A program made the translations under genes and the position numbers. Below are positions 26,565 through 35,162 of a DNA stretch of 64,000 nucleotides, one piece after another (the stretch's first letter is position 1; each line of letters begins with the position of its first letter). This stretch comes from Lentzea sp. NEAU-D7 (GTDB lineage Bacteria > Actinomycetota > Actinomycetes > Mycobacteriales > Pseudonocardiaceae): positions 90,178 through 154,177 of the forward strand of contig NZ_JAPJDL010000023.1 of NCBI RefSeq assembly GCF_026242055.1. The letters run 5' to 3'. The notes under the pieces were generated by a model, which saw nothing but the letters and a program-made list of their open reading frames with translations, was not told the DNA's origin and searched no databases.

Positions 26565-27813
26565 CGCCGCGGGTCGGGGCTCCGGTGCCGGCACCGAGCA
26601 GGTCGAGTTCGGCCTGCAGCGCCTCGGTGAGCGCGAGGAGGTCGGGCACGTGATCGGGATCGGCGACCACGGTGACGGTGAACGCGTCGAGGTAGGACAA
26701 AGCAGCGAACGCCACCGTCACGTTGCCGGTGGTGGCCGACAACGGTATTAGGCCGACCACCGGTGCACCACCCAGCTGCAGGGGCTGATCAGGACCGTGC
26801 ACATTGGTCACGACGGTGTTCACCAACCGTTGGTGGTCCATGAACCAGCCGGCGATTCCGAGCAGCTCCAACGTCCGGAAGAACGGCGCGGCCGACGCGA
26901 CGGCCTTCTTGTGCGAGCGGGTGGTGGCGGCGATCCGCGTCAGACGCGACCAGCGGTCGCCGCCGATCGGCAGGGCGACGGGCATGACGCCGGTGCTGTT
27001 GCCGAGGTGGGCGGCGGTGGTCGATCGGCGCGTCGACACGGGAATCGACACGACCAGCTCGTCGACGTGGTCGTCGCGGCTTGCCAGCACCGAGCCCAGT
27101 GCACCCGTGACGGCGGTGAGCAGGGCGTCGTTGACCGTGCCGCCGCAGCGGTGTGCGGCTGCGTGGAGCCGGGACACGCTGGTCCGGGCGATGGTCTGCT
27201 GCCGTCGCGGGCCCGTCGGCTGGTTCAGGGAACAGCGCGGACCGGGTGACGGCCGCTGCACGCCCGCGAACGGGTTGCGCCCAGGCGGCGTCAGCCGGGA
27301 CGCCCAGGCGTCCTTCGCGAGTTCACGGAAGGAAGGCGCGGCAATGGGAAACGGCACGGCCTCGGGACGAGGTGCCCCGTCGACCAGGCTCGCCAGCACG
27401 GCGAGGCCACCGATGCCGTCGGACAACACGTGGTGGAAGACCAGGACCAGCGCCGCCTCGTCCTCCGCCAGCCCGGTGACCAGCGTCGCCGACCAGAGCG
27501 GTGACGAACGCGGCAACGGGCGGATCACCAGCGAGGAGGCGATGTCCAGCAGCGCCGCCTCGTCGCCAGGAGCCGGGCACACCGTGCGGTGCACGTGCCG
27601 GGCGATGTCGAACCCGGCGTCGTCGACCCAGACGGGGCGGCCACATCCGAACGGTGCCCGGACGAGGCGCCGGCGGAGCCGCGGAACCGCCCGGACGCGG
27701 TCCGCGAGCAGGGCCTCGACGTCACCGGGATCCCGCTCCAGCACGACGATCGCGCCGACCTGCATGTCCGAGGCCAGCGACACCAGGTCTTCGGGACTCG
27801 TCCGATCGATCAT
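26548..27813 (-). CDS. WS/DGAT-family acyltransferase (wax ester / triacylglycerol synthase type)
   Basis: 421 residues from ATG 27813; the frame stays open further upstream but that part is the neighbouring gene. The condensation-type catalytic motif HHVLSDG lies at 127-133, preceded by FVFHH-type strand sequence, and the second half has VSIPVSTR and the family segment NVHGPDQPLQLGG. Such enzymes esterify acyl-CoA to fatty alcohols or diacylglycerol for storage lipid. In mycobacteria Tgs1 belongs to the DosR dormancy regulon, which agrees with the DosR-like box upstream of this operon. The start overlaps the SRPBCC stop by ATGA. Confidence 0.88.
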   Translation of the reverse strand: MIDRTSPEDLVSLASDMQVGAIVVLERDPGDVEALLADRVRAVPRLRRRLVRAPFGCGRPVWVDDAGFDIARHVHRTVCPAPGDEAALLDIASSLVIRPLPRSSPLWSATLVTGLAEDEAALVLVFHHVLSDGIGGLAVLASLVDGAPRPEAVPFPIAAPSFRELAKDAWASRLTPPGRNPFAGVQRPSPGPRCSLNQPTGPRRQQTIARTSVSRLHAAAHRCGGTVNDALLTAVTGALGSVLASRDDHVDELVVSIPVSTRRSTTAAHLGNSTGVMPVALPIGGDRWSRLTRIAATTRSHKKAVASAAPFFRTLELLGIAGWFMDHQRLVNTVVTNVHGPDQPLQLGGAPVVGLIPLSATTGNVTVAFAALSYLDAFTVTVVADPDHVPDLLALTEALQAELDLLGAGTGAPTRGVTPGG

Positions 27814-28433
27814 CGGACATGCCGTTCGGCCCGCTGTCTGATGCCGCGCAACATCTTCTGTTCCATCACCAGGCTTCCGGGCTCCATCACGAGCTGGTTG
27901 AAACCCCGGACGAGCAGCGACGCGTCGGGGACGGCGATGCGGTTGCGGCTGATCAGCCTGGTCCCGCCGGGGATCTCGCGCAGCACGAACGCCCAGACCC
28001 ACCGGCCGTCGTCGGAACGCAGCACGAGTGCGTGATCGGGCTCGAGGACTTCCACCAGCATCTTGGGGCCGCCCTCCCCGACCGGCAGGACGTCACCGGC
28101 GTGCAGGTCCTGGAACTGGGGGAGGATCTCGTCGGCGCTGTGCATGTCGAGGCCGAACAGGTTCTCGATCCAGTCGTAGGTGTAGGCACCGCCGCGCCCG
28201 CTGCCCATCTGCACCAGCCACGGCCAGATCCGGTGGGGAGACGCCGCGACGGTGATCGCGCGGGTGGTCAGCAGGTCCGGTTCGCGCAGCAGGTCGTCAC
28301 CGGGCAACGCGGCTCGGGCCTCGTCGTCGGTCGCACCCCACGTCCGGCACCACTCGCGCCACAACAGCGGATACGACGCCGCCGCCGCGGCGGCGGCGCC
28401 CACTACCAGTCCCGCGATCTTGGCCGTCTTCAT
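27810..28433 (-). CDS. SRPBCC-family protein
   Basis: 207 residues. An N-terminal Ala-rich hydrophobic stretch (about 5-25) may anchor it. The rest fits the START/polyketide-cyclase-like SRPBCC fold, with the frequent motif WLVQMGSGRGGAYTYDW and EVLEPDHALVLRSDDG. Probably binds a hydrophobic ligand. Translationally coupled to the WS/DGAT gene, so a link to lipid metabolism is likely. Confidence 0.82.
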   Translation of the reverse strand: MKTAKIAGLVVGAAAAAAASYPLLWREWCRTWGATDDEARAALPGDDLLREPDLLTTRAITVAASPHRIWPWLVQMGSGRGGAYTYDWIENLFGLDMHSADEILPQFQDLHAGDVLPVGEGGPKMLVEVLEPDHALVLRSDDGRWVWAFVLREIPGGTRLISRNRIAVPDASLLVRGFNQLVMEPGSLVMEQKMLRGIRQRAERHVR

Positions 28434-28528
28434 GGCTTCTACGGTGCTTCGGCCTGTGCCGTGCGTTCAGAGCCCTAGGACCCGACCTGGCGGGGCAGTC
28501 CGCCCGGTGGTGCGGGAACCTGCGGCGC

Positions 28529-28542
28529 GGGACCAAGGTCCT
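28529..28542. promoter_or_regulatory. DevR/DosR-like box
   Basis: GGGACCAAGGTCCT: GGGAC and GTCCT half-sites separated by 4 bases, the spacing of the DosR consensus. It sits in the 167-base divergent region between the SRPBCC-WS/DGAT operon (start 28433) and the lycopene cyclase-like gene (start 28601), where it could serve both. Confidence 0.7.
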
Positions 28543-28600
28543 CAGCGCGAGAGTGCTCCTTGCCGTGGTGGACGAGGACGTTCCCGCACAGAGTGGGGGT

Positions 28601-29719
28601 ATGACACGCATCGTGATCGCAGGAGGTGGCCTCAGCGGGCTGAGTCTCGCGGCGCACCTCGCGGTGATGGACCACCGGCATCCCGTGGTCGTGGTCGACG
28701 ACGGACGTGATCCGTTGAGCTCCAAGGCGTGGGCGTCGTGGAGCGACCGGCCGGGCCTGCTGGACGCGGCGGCCTGCCGGTGGTTCGACCAGGTTCGCGT
28801 GCACGTGAACGGCACCACGAAGGTGCTGCGGCTCGGTCGCTACCGGTACCGGGTGGTGCGTGGAGGAGACCTGGCCTCCGTGGTGCGGAGGTTCACCGAC
28901 CCGTTGCGGCACTTCAGCTTCCTCGAAGGTCACGTGGAGCGGATCGCGGACGACGGCGTGGTGGTGGACGGACGGCACCTGCGGGCCCGGTGGGTCTTCG
29001 ACAGCGTGATCGGACCGGCGGAGGAGCCGCCCGTGGACGCGCTGCTGTCCTTCCGGGGATGGCGTGTGCGGGCCGAACGGGCCGCGTTCGACTCGGAGAT
29101 CCCGACGCTGTTCGACTTCCGGACGCCGCAGGCCGGCGGGGCCGGATTCGTCTACGTGCTGCCGGACGACGCTCATCACGCACTCGTGGAGCACACGTCG
29201 TTCATGGCACCGGACGCGACGACGGATCAAGCGGCGCAACGAGAAGCGCTCGCCGAGTACCTCACCGAGGTCGTGGGTGCCGGCCGGTACGAGATCGAAC
29301 GCGAGGAGCACGCGGTGCTGCCGCTGCGCGCCGGGCAGGCCGAGCGCAGGAACGGCACCGTGCTCGCGATCGGTGCCAGGGGAGGGCTGCTCAAGGCGTC
29401 CACCGGCTTCGCCTACCAGCGCGTCCAGCGGGACAGCGCCGCCATCGCGGAGTCGTTGCACCGCAACGGGCACCCGTTCGAGCGGCCGGCGGAGTCGTCG
29501 AGGTTCCGGTTGTTCGACGGCGTGCTGCTGGACGTCGTGAACCGTGAACCCGCCCAGCTGGAGCGCGCGTTCGGCGCGTTGTTCCGCTACCGCACCGCGG
29601 AACCGGCCCTGCGGTTCCTCGACGAGGCCACGACGCCACCGCAGGAGTGGCGGCTGTTCGCCGGGATGCCGGCGGCGACCTACCTGGCCGCCGCACGGCA
29701 CCGGCTGGTCAGCTCCTGA
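28601..29719 (+). CDS. Lycopene cyclase-like FAD-dependent protein
   Basis: 372 residues from ATG 28601, preceded by GGGGGT. N-terminal dinucleotide motif GGGLSGLSLA, then features of the CrtY/CrtL cyclase family: WASWSDRPG, DSVIGPAEEPP, and ARGGLLKASTGFAYQR near 285. Lycopene cyclases close the ionone rings of carotenoids in a redox-neutral flavin reaction. No other carotenoid gene is in the window, so it may cyclise a carotenoid made elsewhere in the genome. Its 3' end overlaps the convergent ABC permease gene. Confidence 0.85.
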   Translation: MTRIVIAGGGLSGLSLAAHLAVMDHRHPVVVVDDGRDPLSSKAWASWSDRPGLLDAAACRWFDQVRVHVNGTTKVLRLGRYRYRVVRGGDLASVVRRFTDPLRHFSFLEGHVERIADDGVVVDGRHLRARWVFDSVIGPAEEPPVDALLSFRGWRVRAERAAFDSEIPTLFDFRTPQAGGAGFVYVLPDDAHHALVEHTSFMAPDATTDQAAQREALAEYLTEVVGAGRYEIEREEHAVLPLRAGQAERRNGTVLAIGARGGLLKASTGFAYQRVQRDSAAIAESLHRNGHPFERPAESSRFRLFDGVLLDVVNREPAQLERAFGALFRYRTAEPALRFLDEATTPPQEWRLFAGMPAATYLAAARHRLVSS

Positions 29720-30509
29720 TCTCCCGGCGTTCGAACGCCGCCGCGGCACCTGCGACCAGCAGGCCGGTGAGCACCACCAGCCCGGCGAGTCCCAGCCAGT
29801 CCGGATCGCCCGTCAGCGCCTCGTTCACACCGGCGTGGTGGAACGGCGACAGCACCCGCCACGGCCGCAGCCCCTCGGCGAGCGCGGACAGGGCGTCCAG
29901 GAGATAGCTGAACAGTGCCAGGCCCACGGACACGCCGATCGCCAGGCCACGCCGTCCGCTCAGCGCACCGACGAGCAGGGCGGTGGCACCGAACGGCAAC
30001 GCCACCACCGCGCTCGCCAGCGCGGCGGCCAGCAGGTCCTGCCACGGCACGCCCAGGCCGGCGGCCGCGCTGCCCGCCACGAGCACGACGGCGAACGCGG
30101 CGGTGACGATCGCGACCGCCGCGAGCACGGCCGCGGCCTTGTCCAGCACGAGGCGGGTGCGGGAGATCGGATTCGCCAGCAGGAGGTCCATCGTGCGGGA
30201 CTGCTCCTCGGCCGCGGTGGCCCTGGCCGCCTGCCCGATGGCGATGCCGAGGAGCACCAGCGGTGCGAGGAAACCGAACACCTCGCCCTGCAGGTACCCG
30301 ACGCCGCTGGCGAGGGACTGCTGGACGTTGAACAGCGCCTTGAACGCCTCCGGGTAGGAGTCGAGCAGCTTCTCGAAGTCGCCCGCCGCGTCGCGGACGG
30401 CGGGGTAGACCGCGAGCTGCAGCAGCACGCTGGCCACGAGAGCGACACCCCATCCGATGATGCCGGCCCGGTTGTCCCGCAGGGACTTGGTCATCAGCTC
30501 AGTCGTCAT
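29709..30509 (-). CDS. ABC-2 type transporter permease
   Basis: 266 residues with six hydrophobic segments typical of ABC-2 permeases. It has a large segment with EQSRTMDLLLANPISRTRLVLDK (split for reading), the conserved cytoplasmic loop of this family. The ATG overlaps the ATPase 3' end by 11 bases; ATG 30494 is an alternative without overlap. Works with the next gene as an exporter of unknown substrate. Confidence 0.88.
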   Translation of the reverse strand: MTTELMTKSLRDNRAGIIGWGVALVASVLLQLAVYPAVRDAAGDFEKLLDSYPEAFKALFNVQQSLASGVGYLQGEVFGFLAPLVLLGIAIGQAARATAAEEQSRTMDLLLANPISRTRLVLDKAAAVLAAVAIVTAAFAVVLVAGSAAAGLGVPWQDLLAAALASAVVALPFGATALLVGALSGRRGLAIGVSVGLALFSYLLDALSALAEGLRPWRVLSPFHHAGVNEALTGDPDWLGLAGLVVLTGLLVAGAAAAFERREIRS

Positions 30510-31386
30510 CGCCGCGCTCCTCGGTGTAGTGCACGAAGATCTCCTCGAGATCGGGCTCGTGGCTCGTCACGTTGAGCAGCGGGAACCGGGCGGCGGTGCG
30601 CACGAGCTCGCCGACGGCGCCGGTGACGCGGCAGAGCACCTCGTTGCCGGTGGCCTGCACCGCCTTCACACCCGCGATACCGCTGAACGTCGCCGCCGCG
30701 ACCTCCTCGGCGAACGTGAACGTCAGCTCGCGCAGCGCGTTCGCCTTCAGCGACGCGACGGTGTCCTCGACGACGAGGCTGCCCGCGAGCAGGATGCCGA
30801 CCCGGTCGGCCACGTGCTCCACTTCGGACAGGACGTGCGAGGAGAACAACGCCGTTCCGCCGCCGTCGACGTACTCGCGCAGGTAGGCGTGGAACTCCCG
30901 TTGTGCGAGCGGGTCGAGGCCGGAGGCGGGTTCGTCGAGGATCACCAGATCGGGGCGGTGCGCGAACGCCTGCACGAGGCCGAGCTTCTGCCGGTTGCCC
31001 TTGGAGAGCTCGTCCGTGCGGCGGTCCAGGTCCAGGTCGAGGCGCTTGGCGAGGGTCGTGGCCTCGCCGAGGTCGGTGTGGTCGCGCAGGGCGCCGCAGA
31101 AGCGGAGGTAGTCGGCGCCGGTGAGGCGGTCGTAGAGGACCAGTTCTCCCGGCAGGTAGCCGATTCGGCCGCGCAGCCGGGGCGACATCGGCTCGCCGAA
31201 CAGCGTGATGCTGCCGCGCGTCGGCCTGATGACGTCGATGAGCAGGCGCAAGGTGGTGGTCTTGCCGGCGCCGTTGGGTCCGAGCAGCCCGTAGACCTCG
31301 CCCTGACGCACTTCCAGGTCCAGGTCGTGCAGGGCCGTGGTGTCGCCGTAGCGCTTGGTGAGCTGACGGGTGCTGATGACGTTCAT
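30499..31386 (-). CDS. ABC transporter ATP-binding protein
   Basis: 295 residues. Walker A GPNGAGKTTT, Q-loop GYLPGE, signature LSKGNRQKLG, Walker B LVILDEPASGLDP and switch His in FSSHVLSEVE. The C-terminal 80 residues form the extra domain common in ABC-2 exporters of the drug/multidrug group. It sits between dormancy-type genes, but I see no DosR-like box directly before it. Confidence 0.93.
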   Translation of the reverse strand: MNVISTRQLTKRYGDTTALHDLDLEVRQGEVYGLLGPNGAGKTTTLRLLIDVIRPTRGSITLFGEPMSPRLRGRIGYLPGELVLYDRLTGADYLRFCGALRDHTDLGEATTLAKRLDLDLDRRTDELSKGNRQKLGLVQAFAHRPDLVILDEPASGLDPLAQREFHAYLREYVDGGGTALFSSHVLSEVEHVADRVGILLAGSLVVEDTVASLKANALRELTFTFAEEVAAATFSGIAGVKAVQATGNEVLCRVTGAVGELVRTAARFPLLNVTSHEPDLEEIFVHYTEERGDDD

Positions 31387-31443
31387 CGCGGACCTCCGGT
31401 TTCGGCATCGGCCTCCACGACCACGTGGCCGGTACGGCCGGGC

Positions 31444-32136
31444 TCACACCGAGGTGTGAACCGGCCGGCGAGGAGCGGGGACGGAAGGGGCGCCACGGCG
31501 TTCCTCCTGTACGGGTCGGTGCACCACGAGAACGGGGCACGGGGCGTGGTGGAGCGCTGCCCTGGTCACCGACCCGCAGGCACGGGTCTCACCAGGTCCG
31601 ACGACGAGCAGGTCGGTGTCGGTGCAGCGACTGATGGCCTCGTGCGGTTGGCGGCGCACGAGCACAGCGGTGTGCGGGAACCCGCCGAGTGACGCGGTCG
31701 CGCGGTCGAGGACCCGGCTGTGGTCCTCGTCGAGGTCGTCGCGCAGGACGGGCAGCGGTGCGGCGTGGAGCACCCGCAGCACGGCGCCGCGCCGCAACGT
31801 GAAGCCGGCGGCGGCCGCGAGCACGAGGTCGTCGTCCGGACCGCCGCTGACGAGCGCGGTGACGCGGTGGTGCTCGCCGCGCAGTGCGGCGGTCGTACCG
31901 CGGACGACCACGGTGTCGCAACAGGTCGCGCACACCACCGGAAGCACGTGCCTGCCCAGCCCGAGCGGCGAGCCGCCGCGGTGCTGGTAGCCCAGGACCA
32001 CGAGCTGGGCCTGGAAGTGGTCCAGCGGCCGATGGGCCTCCACCTCGGCGCCGACCAGCTCCGCGTGGGCACGGGCCCAGCGCGCGGCTTCCTCGTCCCA
32101 CGGGGAGCCGTCCGCGATCACCACGACAGGTTCCAT
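31444..32136 (-). CDS. Universal stress protein, two divergent Usp halves
   Basis: 230 residues from ATG 32136; longer in-frame starts are not plausible. The N-terminal half (VVIADGSPWDEEAARWA) is a shortened Usp domain. The C-terminal half, from TALVSGGPDDDLV, ends with LLVVGPGETRACGSVTRAALHHAPCPVLVV. The nucleotide loop G-2X-G-9X-G(S/T) is poorly kept, so ATP binding is doubtful. It is divergent from the beta-CASP nuclease gene across a DosR-like box. Usp proteins are prominent in dormancy regulons. Confidence 0.85.
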   Translation of the reverse strand: MEPVVVIADGSPWDEEAARWARAHAELVGAEVEAHRPLDHFQAQLVVLGYQHRGGSPLGLGRHVLPVVCATCCDTVVVRGTTAALRGEHHRVTALVSGGPDDDLVLAAAAGFTLRRGAVLRVLHAAPLPVLRDDLDEDHSRVLDRATASLGGFPHTAVLVRRQPHEAISRCTDTDLLVVGPGETRACGSVTRAALHHAPCPVLVVHRPVQEERRGAPSVPAPRRPVHTSV

Positions 32137-32195
32137 GTCTCCACGGTCGCCCGGCGCCGCCGCCGGGCACAGAGCGCAAAGCAGGCCGCGGCACC

Positions 32196-32209
32196 GGGAC
32201 GAAGGTCCC
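32196..32209. promoter_or_regulatory. DevR/DosR-like box
   Basis: GGGACGAAGGTCCC, extended to a symmetric CGGGAC...GTCCCG at 32195-32210. It lies in the 151-base divergent region between the two-domain Usp gene and the beta-CASP nuclease gene. Same half-sites and 4-base spacer as the boxes at 28529 and 33714. Confidence 0.75.
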
Positions 32210-32287
32210 GCCGCGGCAGGGGCGCGTGCCGCTGGAGGCAGATCCGGGAAGGAAGGACCGTGGTCGGCGAGCACGAGGAGGCTGAGG

Positions 32288-33661
32288 ATGAGCACGCTGA
32301 CGTTCCTCGGTGGCGCGGGCACGGTCACCGGCAGCAAGTACCTGTTCGACACCGGTGACTCCCAGGTGCTGGTGGACTGCGGCCTGTTCCAGGGCCTCGC
32401 GCCGCTGCGCCGGCGGAACTGGAAGCAGCCGCCGCTCGACCTGGACCGGCTGGACGCGGTCGTGCTGACCCACGCGCACCTCGACCACTGCGGCTACCTG
32501 CCGGTACTGGTGCGGCACGGGTGGCGCGGACCCGTGTTCACCACCGAGGGCACCGCCGACCTGGCGGCGATCGTGCTGGCCGACAGCGCGCACCTGATGG
32601 TGGAGGAGGCCCGCCAGGCCAACGAGGCCGGCTGGTCCAAGCACCGGCCCGCGCTGCCGCTGTACGACGCGGAGGACGCCGACCGCGCCACCCGGTTGTT
32701 CCGGCCGATGGACTTCGAAGTGGTTCGCGCCGTCGCGGACGGCGTCGACCTCGAGTTCGGCCGCGCGGGGCACATCCTCGGATCGGCGTGGGCTCACCTG
32801 ACCCTGGGCGATCGCAGTGTGGTCGTCAGCGGTGACCTGGGCAGGCCGGGACACCGGGTGCTGCGGCCGCCGCAACCGAGGCCGGCGTGCGACGCGCTGC
32901 TGGTCGAGTCGACCTACGGCGACCGCAGGCACGACGACGCCGCGGCGACCGCTCTGTTCGCGAGCACCATCCGCCGCACGGCCGCACGCGGTGGCAGCGT
33001 GCTGATCCCCGCGTTCGCCGTGGACCGGACCGAGGTGATCCTCGTCGAACTGGCCAATCTGGTGCGCGCGGGTGAGATTCCGGACCTGCCGGTGTTCGTC
33101 GACAGCCCGATGGCGCTCGCGTCGTTGCGGGTCTACCGGCAGGCGGTGGCGAAGAGCTGGCCGGAGATCCGTCCCGAACTGATGCACGGCGAGGACGCCT
33201 TCGACCCCGGCCGGCTCGCCGAGCTGCACACCGCGACCCAGTCCATGCAGGCCAACGACCCGAAGACGCCGTCGATCATCATCTCGGCCTCCGGCATGGC
33301 CACCGGTGGGCGGGTGCTGCACCACCTGAAGTCGATGCTGCCCGACAACCGGCACACGGTTGTCGTCGTCGGCTACGCGGCCGCCGGCACACGGGCACGG
33401 CAGCTGGTCGGCGGCGCCCGCGAGATCAAGATCCACGGCCGGTACGTGCCGGTGAAGGCCGAGGTGCAGGTGCTGGACGCGTTCAGCGCCCACGCCGACG
33501 CGGACGAGCTGCTGGCGTGGGCGACCGGCGGGCCTGCCCCGGGCACCGCGTACGTGGTGCACGGCGAACCGGAGGGGGCGCAGACGCTGGCCGAACGCCT
33601 GGAGACCGAGCACGGCTGGACCGCCGTGGTCCCCCGTGACGGTGAACGGGTGCTGGTGTGA
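32288..33661 (+). CDS. Beta-CASP metallo-beta-lactamase-fold RNase-like protein
   Basis: 457 residues, ATG after GAGGAGGCTGAGG. MBL fold with metal motif THAHLDHCG, later His in GHILGS and Asp in SGDLGRPG. The beta-CASP insert follows with IPAFAVDRTEVIL, then SASGMATGGRVLHHL and HADADELL at the C-terminus. This is the CPSF-73/TTHA0252-like group of processing and decay ribonucleases. Homologues with Usp neighbours are common in dormancy-type loci. Likely cytoplasmic RNA turnover during stress (inference). Confidence 0.92.
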   Translation: MSTLTFLGGAGTVTGSKYLFDTGDSQVLVDCGLFQGLAPLRRRNWKQPPLDLDRLDAVVLTHAHLDHCGYLPVLVRHGWRGPVFTTEGTADLAAIVLADSAHLMVEEARQANEAGWSKHRPALPLYDAEDADRATRLFRPMDFEVVRAVADGVDLEFGRAGHILGSAWAHLTLGDRSVVVSGDLGRPGHRVLRPPQPRPACDALLVESTYGDRRHDDAAATALFASTIRRTAARGGSVLIPAFAVDRTEVILVELANLVRAGEIPDLPVFVDSPMALASLRVYRQAVAKSWPEIRPELMHGEDAFDPGRLAELHTATQSMQANDPKTPSIIISASGMATGGRVLHHLKSMLPDNRHTVVVVGYAAAGTRARQLVGGAREIKIHGRYVPVKAEVQVLDAFSAHADADELLAWATGGPAPGTAYVVHGEPEGAQTLAERLETEHGWTAVVPRDGERVLV

Positions 33662-33713
33662 CAGCTCAGAGCTGAATCCGGCCCGCGGCTCCGGCGTCCC
33701 ACCGAGCCGGGCG

Positions 33714-33727
33714 AGGACGAAGGTCCC
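33714..33727. promoter_or_regulatory. DevR/DosR-like box
   Basis: AGGACGAAGGTCCC, 60 bases upstream of the single-domain Usp start. One half-site is imperfect (AGGAC). Immediately downstream, 33733-33746 is a second palindromic G/C block. Confidence 0.65.
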
Positions 33728-33786
33728 GGACTCCGGGGGACCCCGGCCACTCACCTGCGGCGTCGTGGTCCGCGACGCTGAAGTGC

Positions 33787-34305
33787 ATGAGCGAGAACGA
33801 GTCCCGGCCCGTGGTGGTCGGTGTGGACGGGTCCCCGGCCTCCGAGGAGGCGCTGCGGTGGGCGGTGAACGAGGCCCGGTTGCGGGGTTGCCGGGTCGAG
33901 GCGGTCTCCGCGTGGCACATGGACTACGGCATGGCCATCGGGTCGATGTCGGCCGAGATCGCGTTGCAGCTGTCGCCGGAGAACAGGCGGGCCGCTCAGC
34001 AGGCGGTGCTGGACGGGGCGGTGGAGGAGTTCACCGGCGTCGAGATCTCGCGCGTGCTGGTCGAGGGCGACCCGAGGACGGCGCTGACCACGGCGTCGCG
34101 GGACGCGCAGTTGCTGGTGGTGGGCAGTCGCGGGCACGGGCCGATCGTGGAGGCGATCATCGGCTCGGTCAGCTCGTACTGCGTGCACCACGCGACGTGC
34201 CCGGTGGTCGTGGTCCGCGCGCCGAAGCCCGTCGAGACCGAGACCGCGCGCGACGAGCGGATCACCCGGATCCCCGCGCCACTGACCCCCGGCCCCCTGC
34301 TCTGA
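33787..34305 (+). CDS. Universal stress protein
   Basis: 172 residues. Single Usp domain with VVVGVDGSPASEEAL at the start and the ATP-binding loop GSRGHGPIVEAIIGSVS intact, ending CPVVVV plus a short tail. Intact ATP-binding residues contrast with the degenerate Usp at 31444. A DosR-like box precedes it, so induction in hypoxia or stationary phase is likely by analogy with mycobacteria. Confidence 0.92.
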   Translation: MSENESRPVVVGVDGSPASEEALRWAVNEARLRGCRVEAVSAWHMDYGMAIGSMSAEIALQLSPENRRAAQQAVLDGAVEEFTGVEISRVLVEGDPRTALTTASRDAQLLVVGSRGHGPIVEAIIGSVSSYCVHHATCPVVVVRAPKPVETETARDERITRIPAPLTPGPLL

Positions 34306-34312
34306 CGGCTGG

Positions 34313-34402
34313 TCACAGGCTGGCGAACAGGTAGTACAGCGCGCTCAGGGTGAGCGCGACGGCGATGACGACCGCCGTGACCTGGATCCACCGCTTGCTC
34401 AC
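34313..34402 (-). CDS. 29-residue single-pass membrane peptide
   Basis: GTG start at 34402 with GGAGGT 4 bases upstream. Translation begins MSKRWIQV and then runs as one hydrophobic helix to ALYYLFASL and stop at 34313. Positive N-terminus and a 20-residue helix indicate a small inner-membrane protein, too short for routine gene calling. It is convergent with the Usp gene. Function unknown; such peptides often regulate a larger membrane partner. Confidence 0.6.
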   Translation of the reverse strand: MSKRWIQVTAVVIAVALTLSALYYLFASL

Positions 34403-34535
34403 TCGCACCTCCGTGTTCGGTGGTCGCGCCCGCCGCCTGCCGGTGGCGTCGACTGCCTTGAGCAACAGCCTGCCTCACGAGTCGCCTGCCCGTGCGGACA
34501 CCCGGTAACGACCTGAATGCCGTTATCCTGACGGT

Positions 34536-34988
34536 ATGACCGTCTTGCCGGCCGCCGGCGGGTCCGTCGAACCGTTCTGCGATGACCTGGACGTGCTCAT
34601 GACACCGCCCGAGCTTCTCGTGCTGGACCTGCCGGTGCGTCCGGGCGTCGCCGTGTCGGCGTTGCGCCGTGAGCTCACCTCGGCTCTGCAGGGCCTCGGG
34701 GAGGACCACCTCTACGACGTCCTGCTGGTGATGACGGAGCTGGTGAGCAACGTCCTGGACCACACGCCCGGCGTCGGCCATTTGCGCGTCCTGCGCAGTC
34801 AGACGCCCTGTGCGGTGACGATCGAGGTGGACGACGATTCGGCCGCGGCACCCGTGTACGGCCGTTCCCGCCTGCCGAACGACAACCGCGGCCGGGGGAT
34901 CGTGGTCGTCGACAACCTGGCGAAGGCGTGGGGAATCCGGCGCCGGGCCGGTGGCGGCAAGACCGTGTTCGCGTCGGTCTCCTGCTGA
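34536..34988 (+). CDS. HATPase-type anti-sigma factor-like protein
   Basis: 150 residues. GHKL ATPase fold as in RsbW/SpoIIAB-like regulators, with N-box VMTELVSNVLDH, DDDS and GRGIVVVDNLAKAWG. A TTATCCT element 8-14 bases before the ATG and no Shine-Dalgarno suggest a leaderless mRNA. It lies near a SpoIIE-type phosphatase, so it may be part of a partner-switching stress circuit. No anti-anti-sigma (STAS) gene is in the window. Confidence 0.85.
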   Translation: MTVLPAAGGSVEPFCDDLDVLMTPPELLVLDLPVRPGVAVSALRRELTSALQGLGEDHLYDVLLVMTELVSNVLDHTPGVGHLRVLRSQTPCAVTIEVDDDSAAAPVYGRSRLPNDNRGRGIVVVDNLAKAWGIRRRAGGGKTVFASVSC

Positions 34989-35162
34989 GCCACCCGCGCA
35001 GGTCGGGGGAGCGGCGGTCGTGAAAGGCCTTGTCGCCCGGATTGACGAACTTGCGCGTTCGCGCGGGTGTTGTTTCGTTCGTGGTGACCGGACATTCGTA
35101 TCGTGCGGTGAGTGGGAAGTGAACGGGCGGCCGGTCGGGAGCCTTCGGAGCTGGGGATCGAG

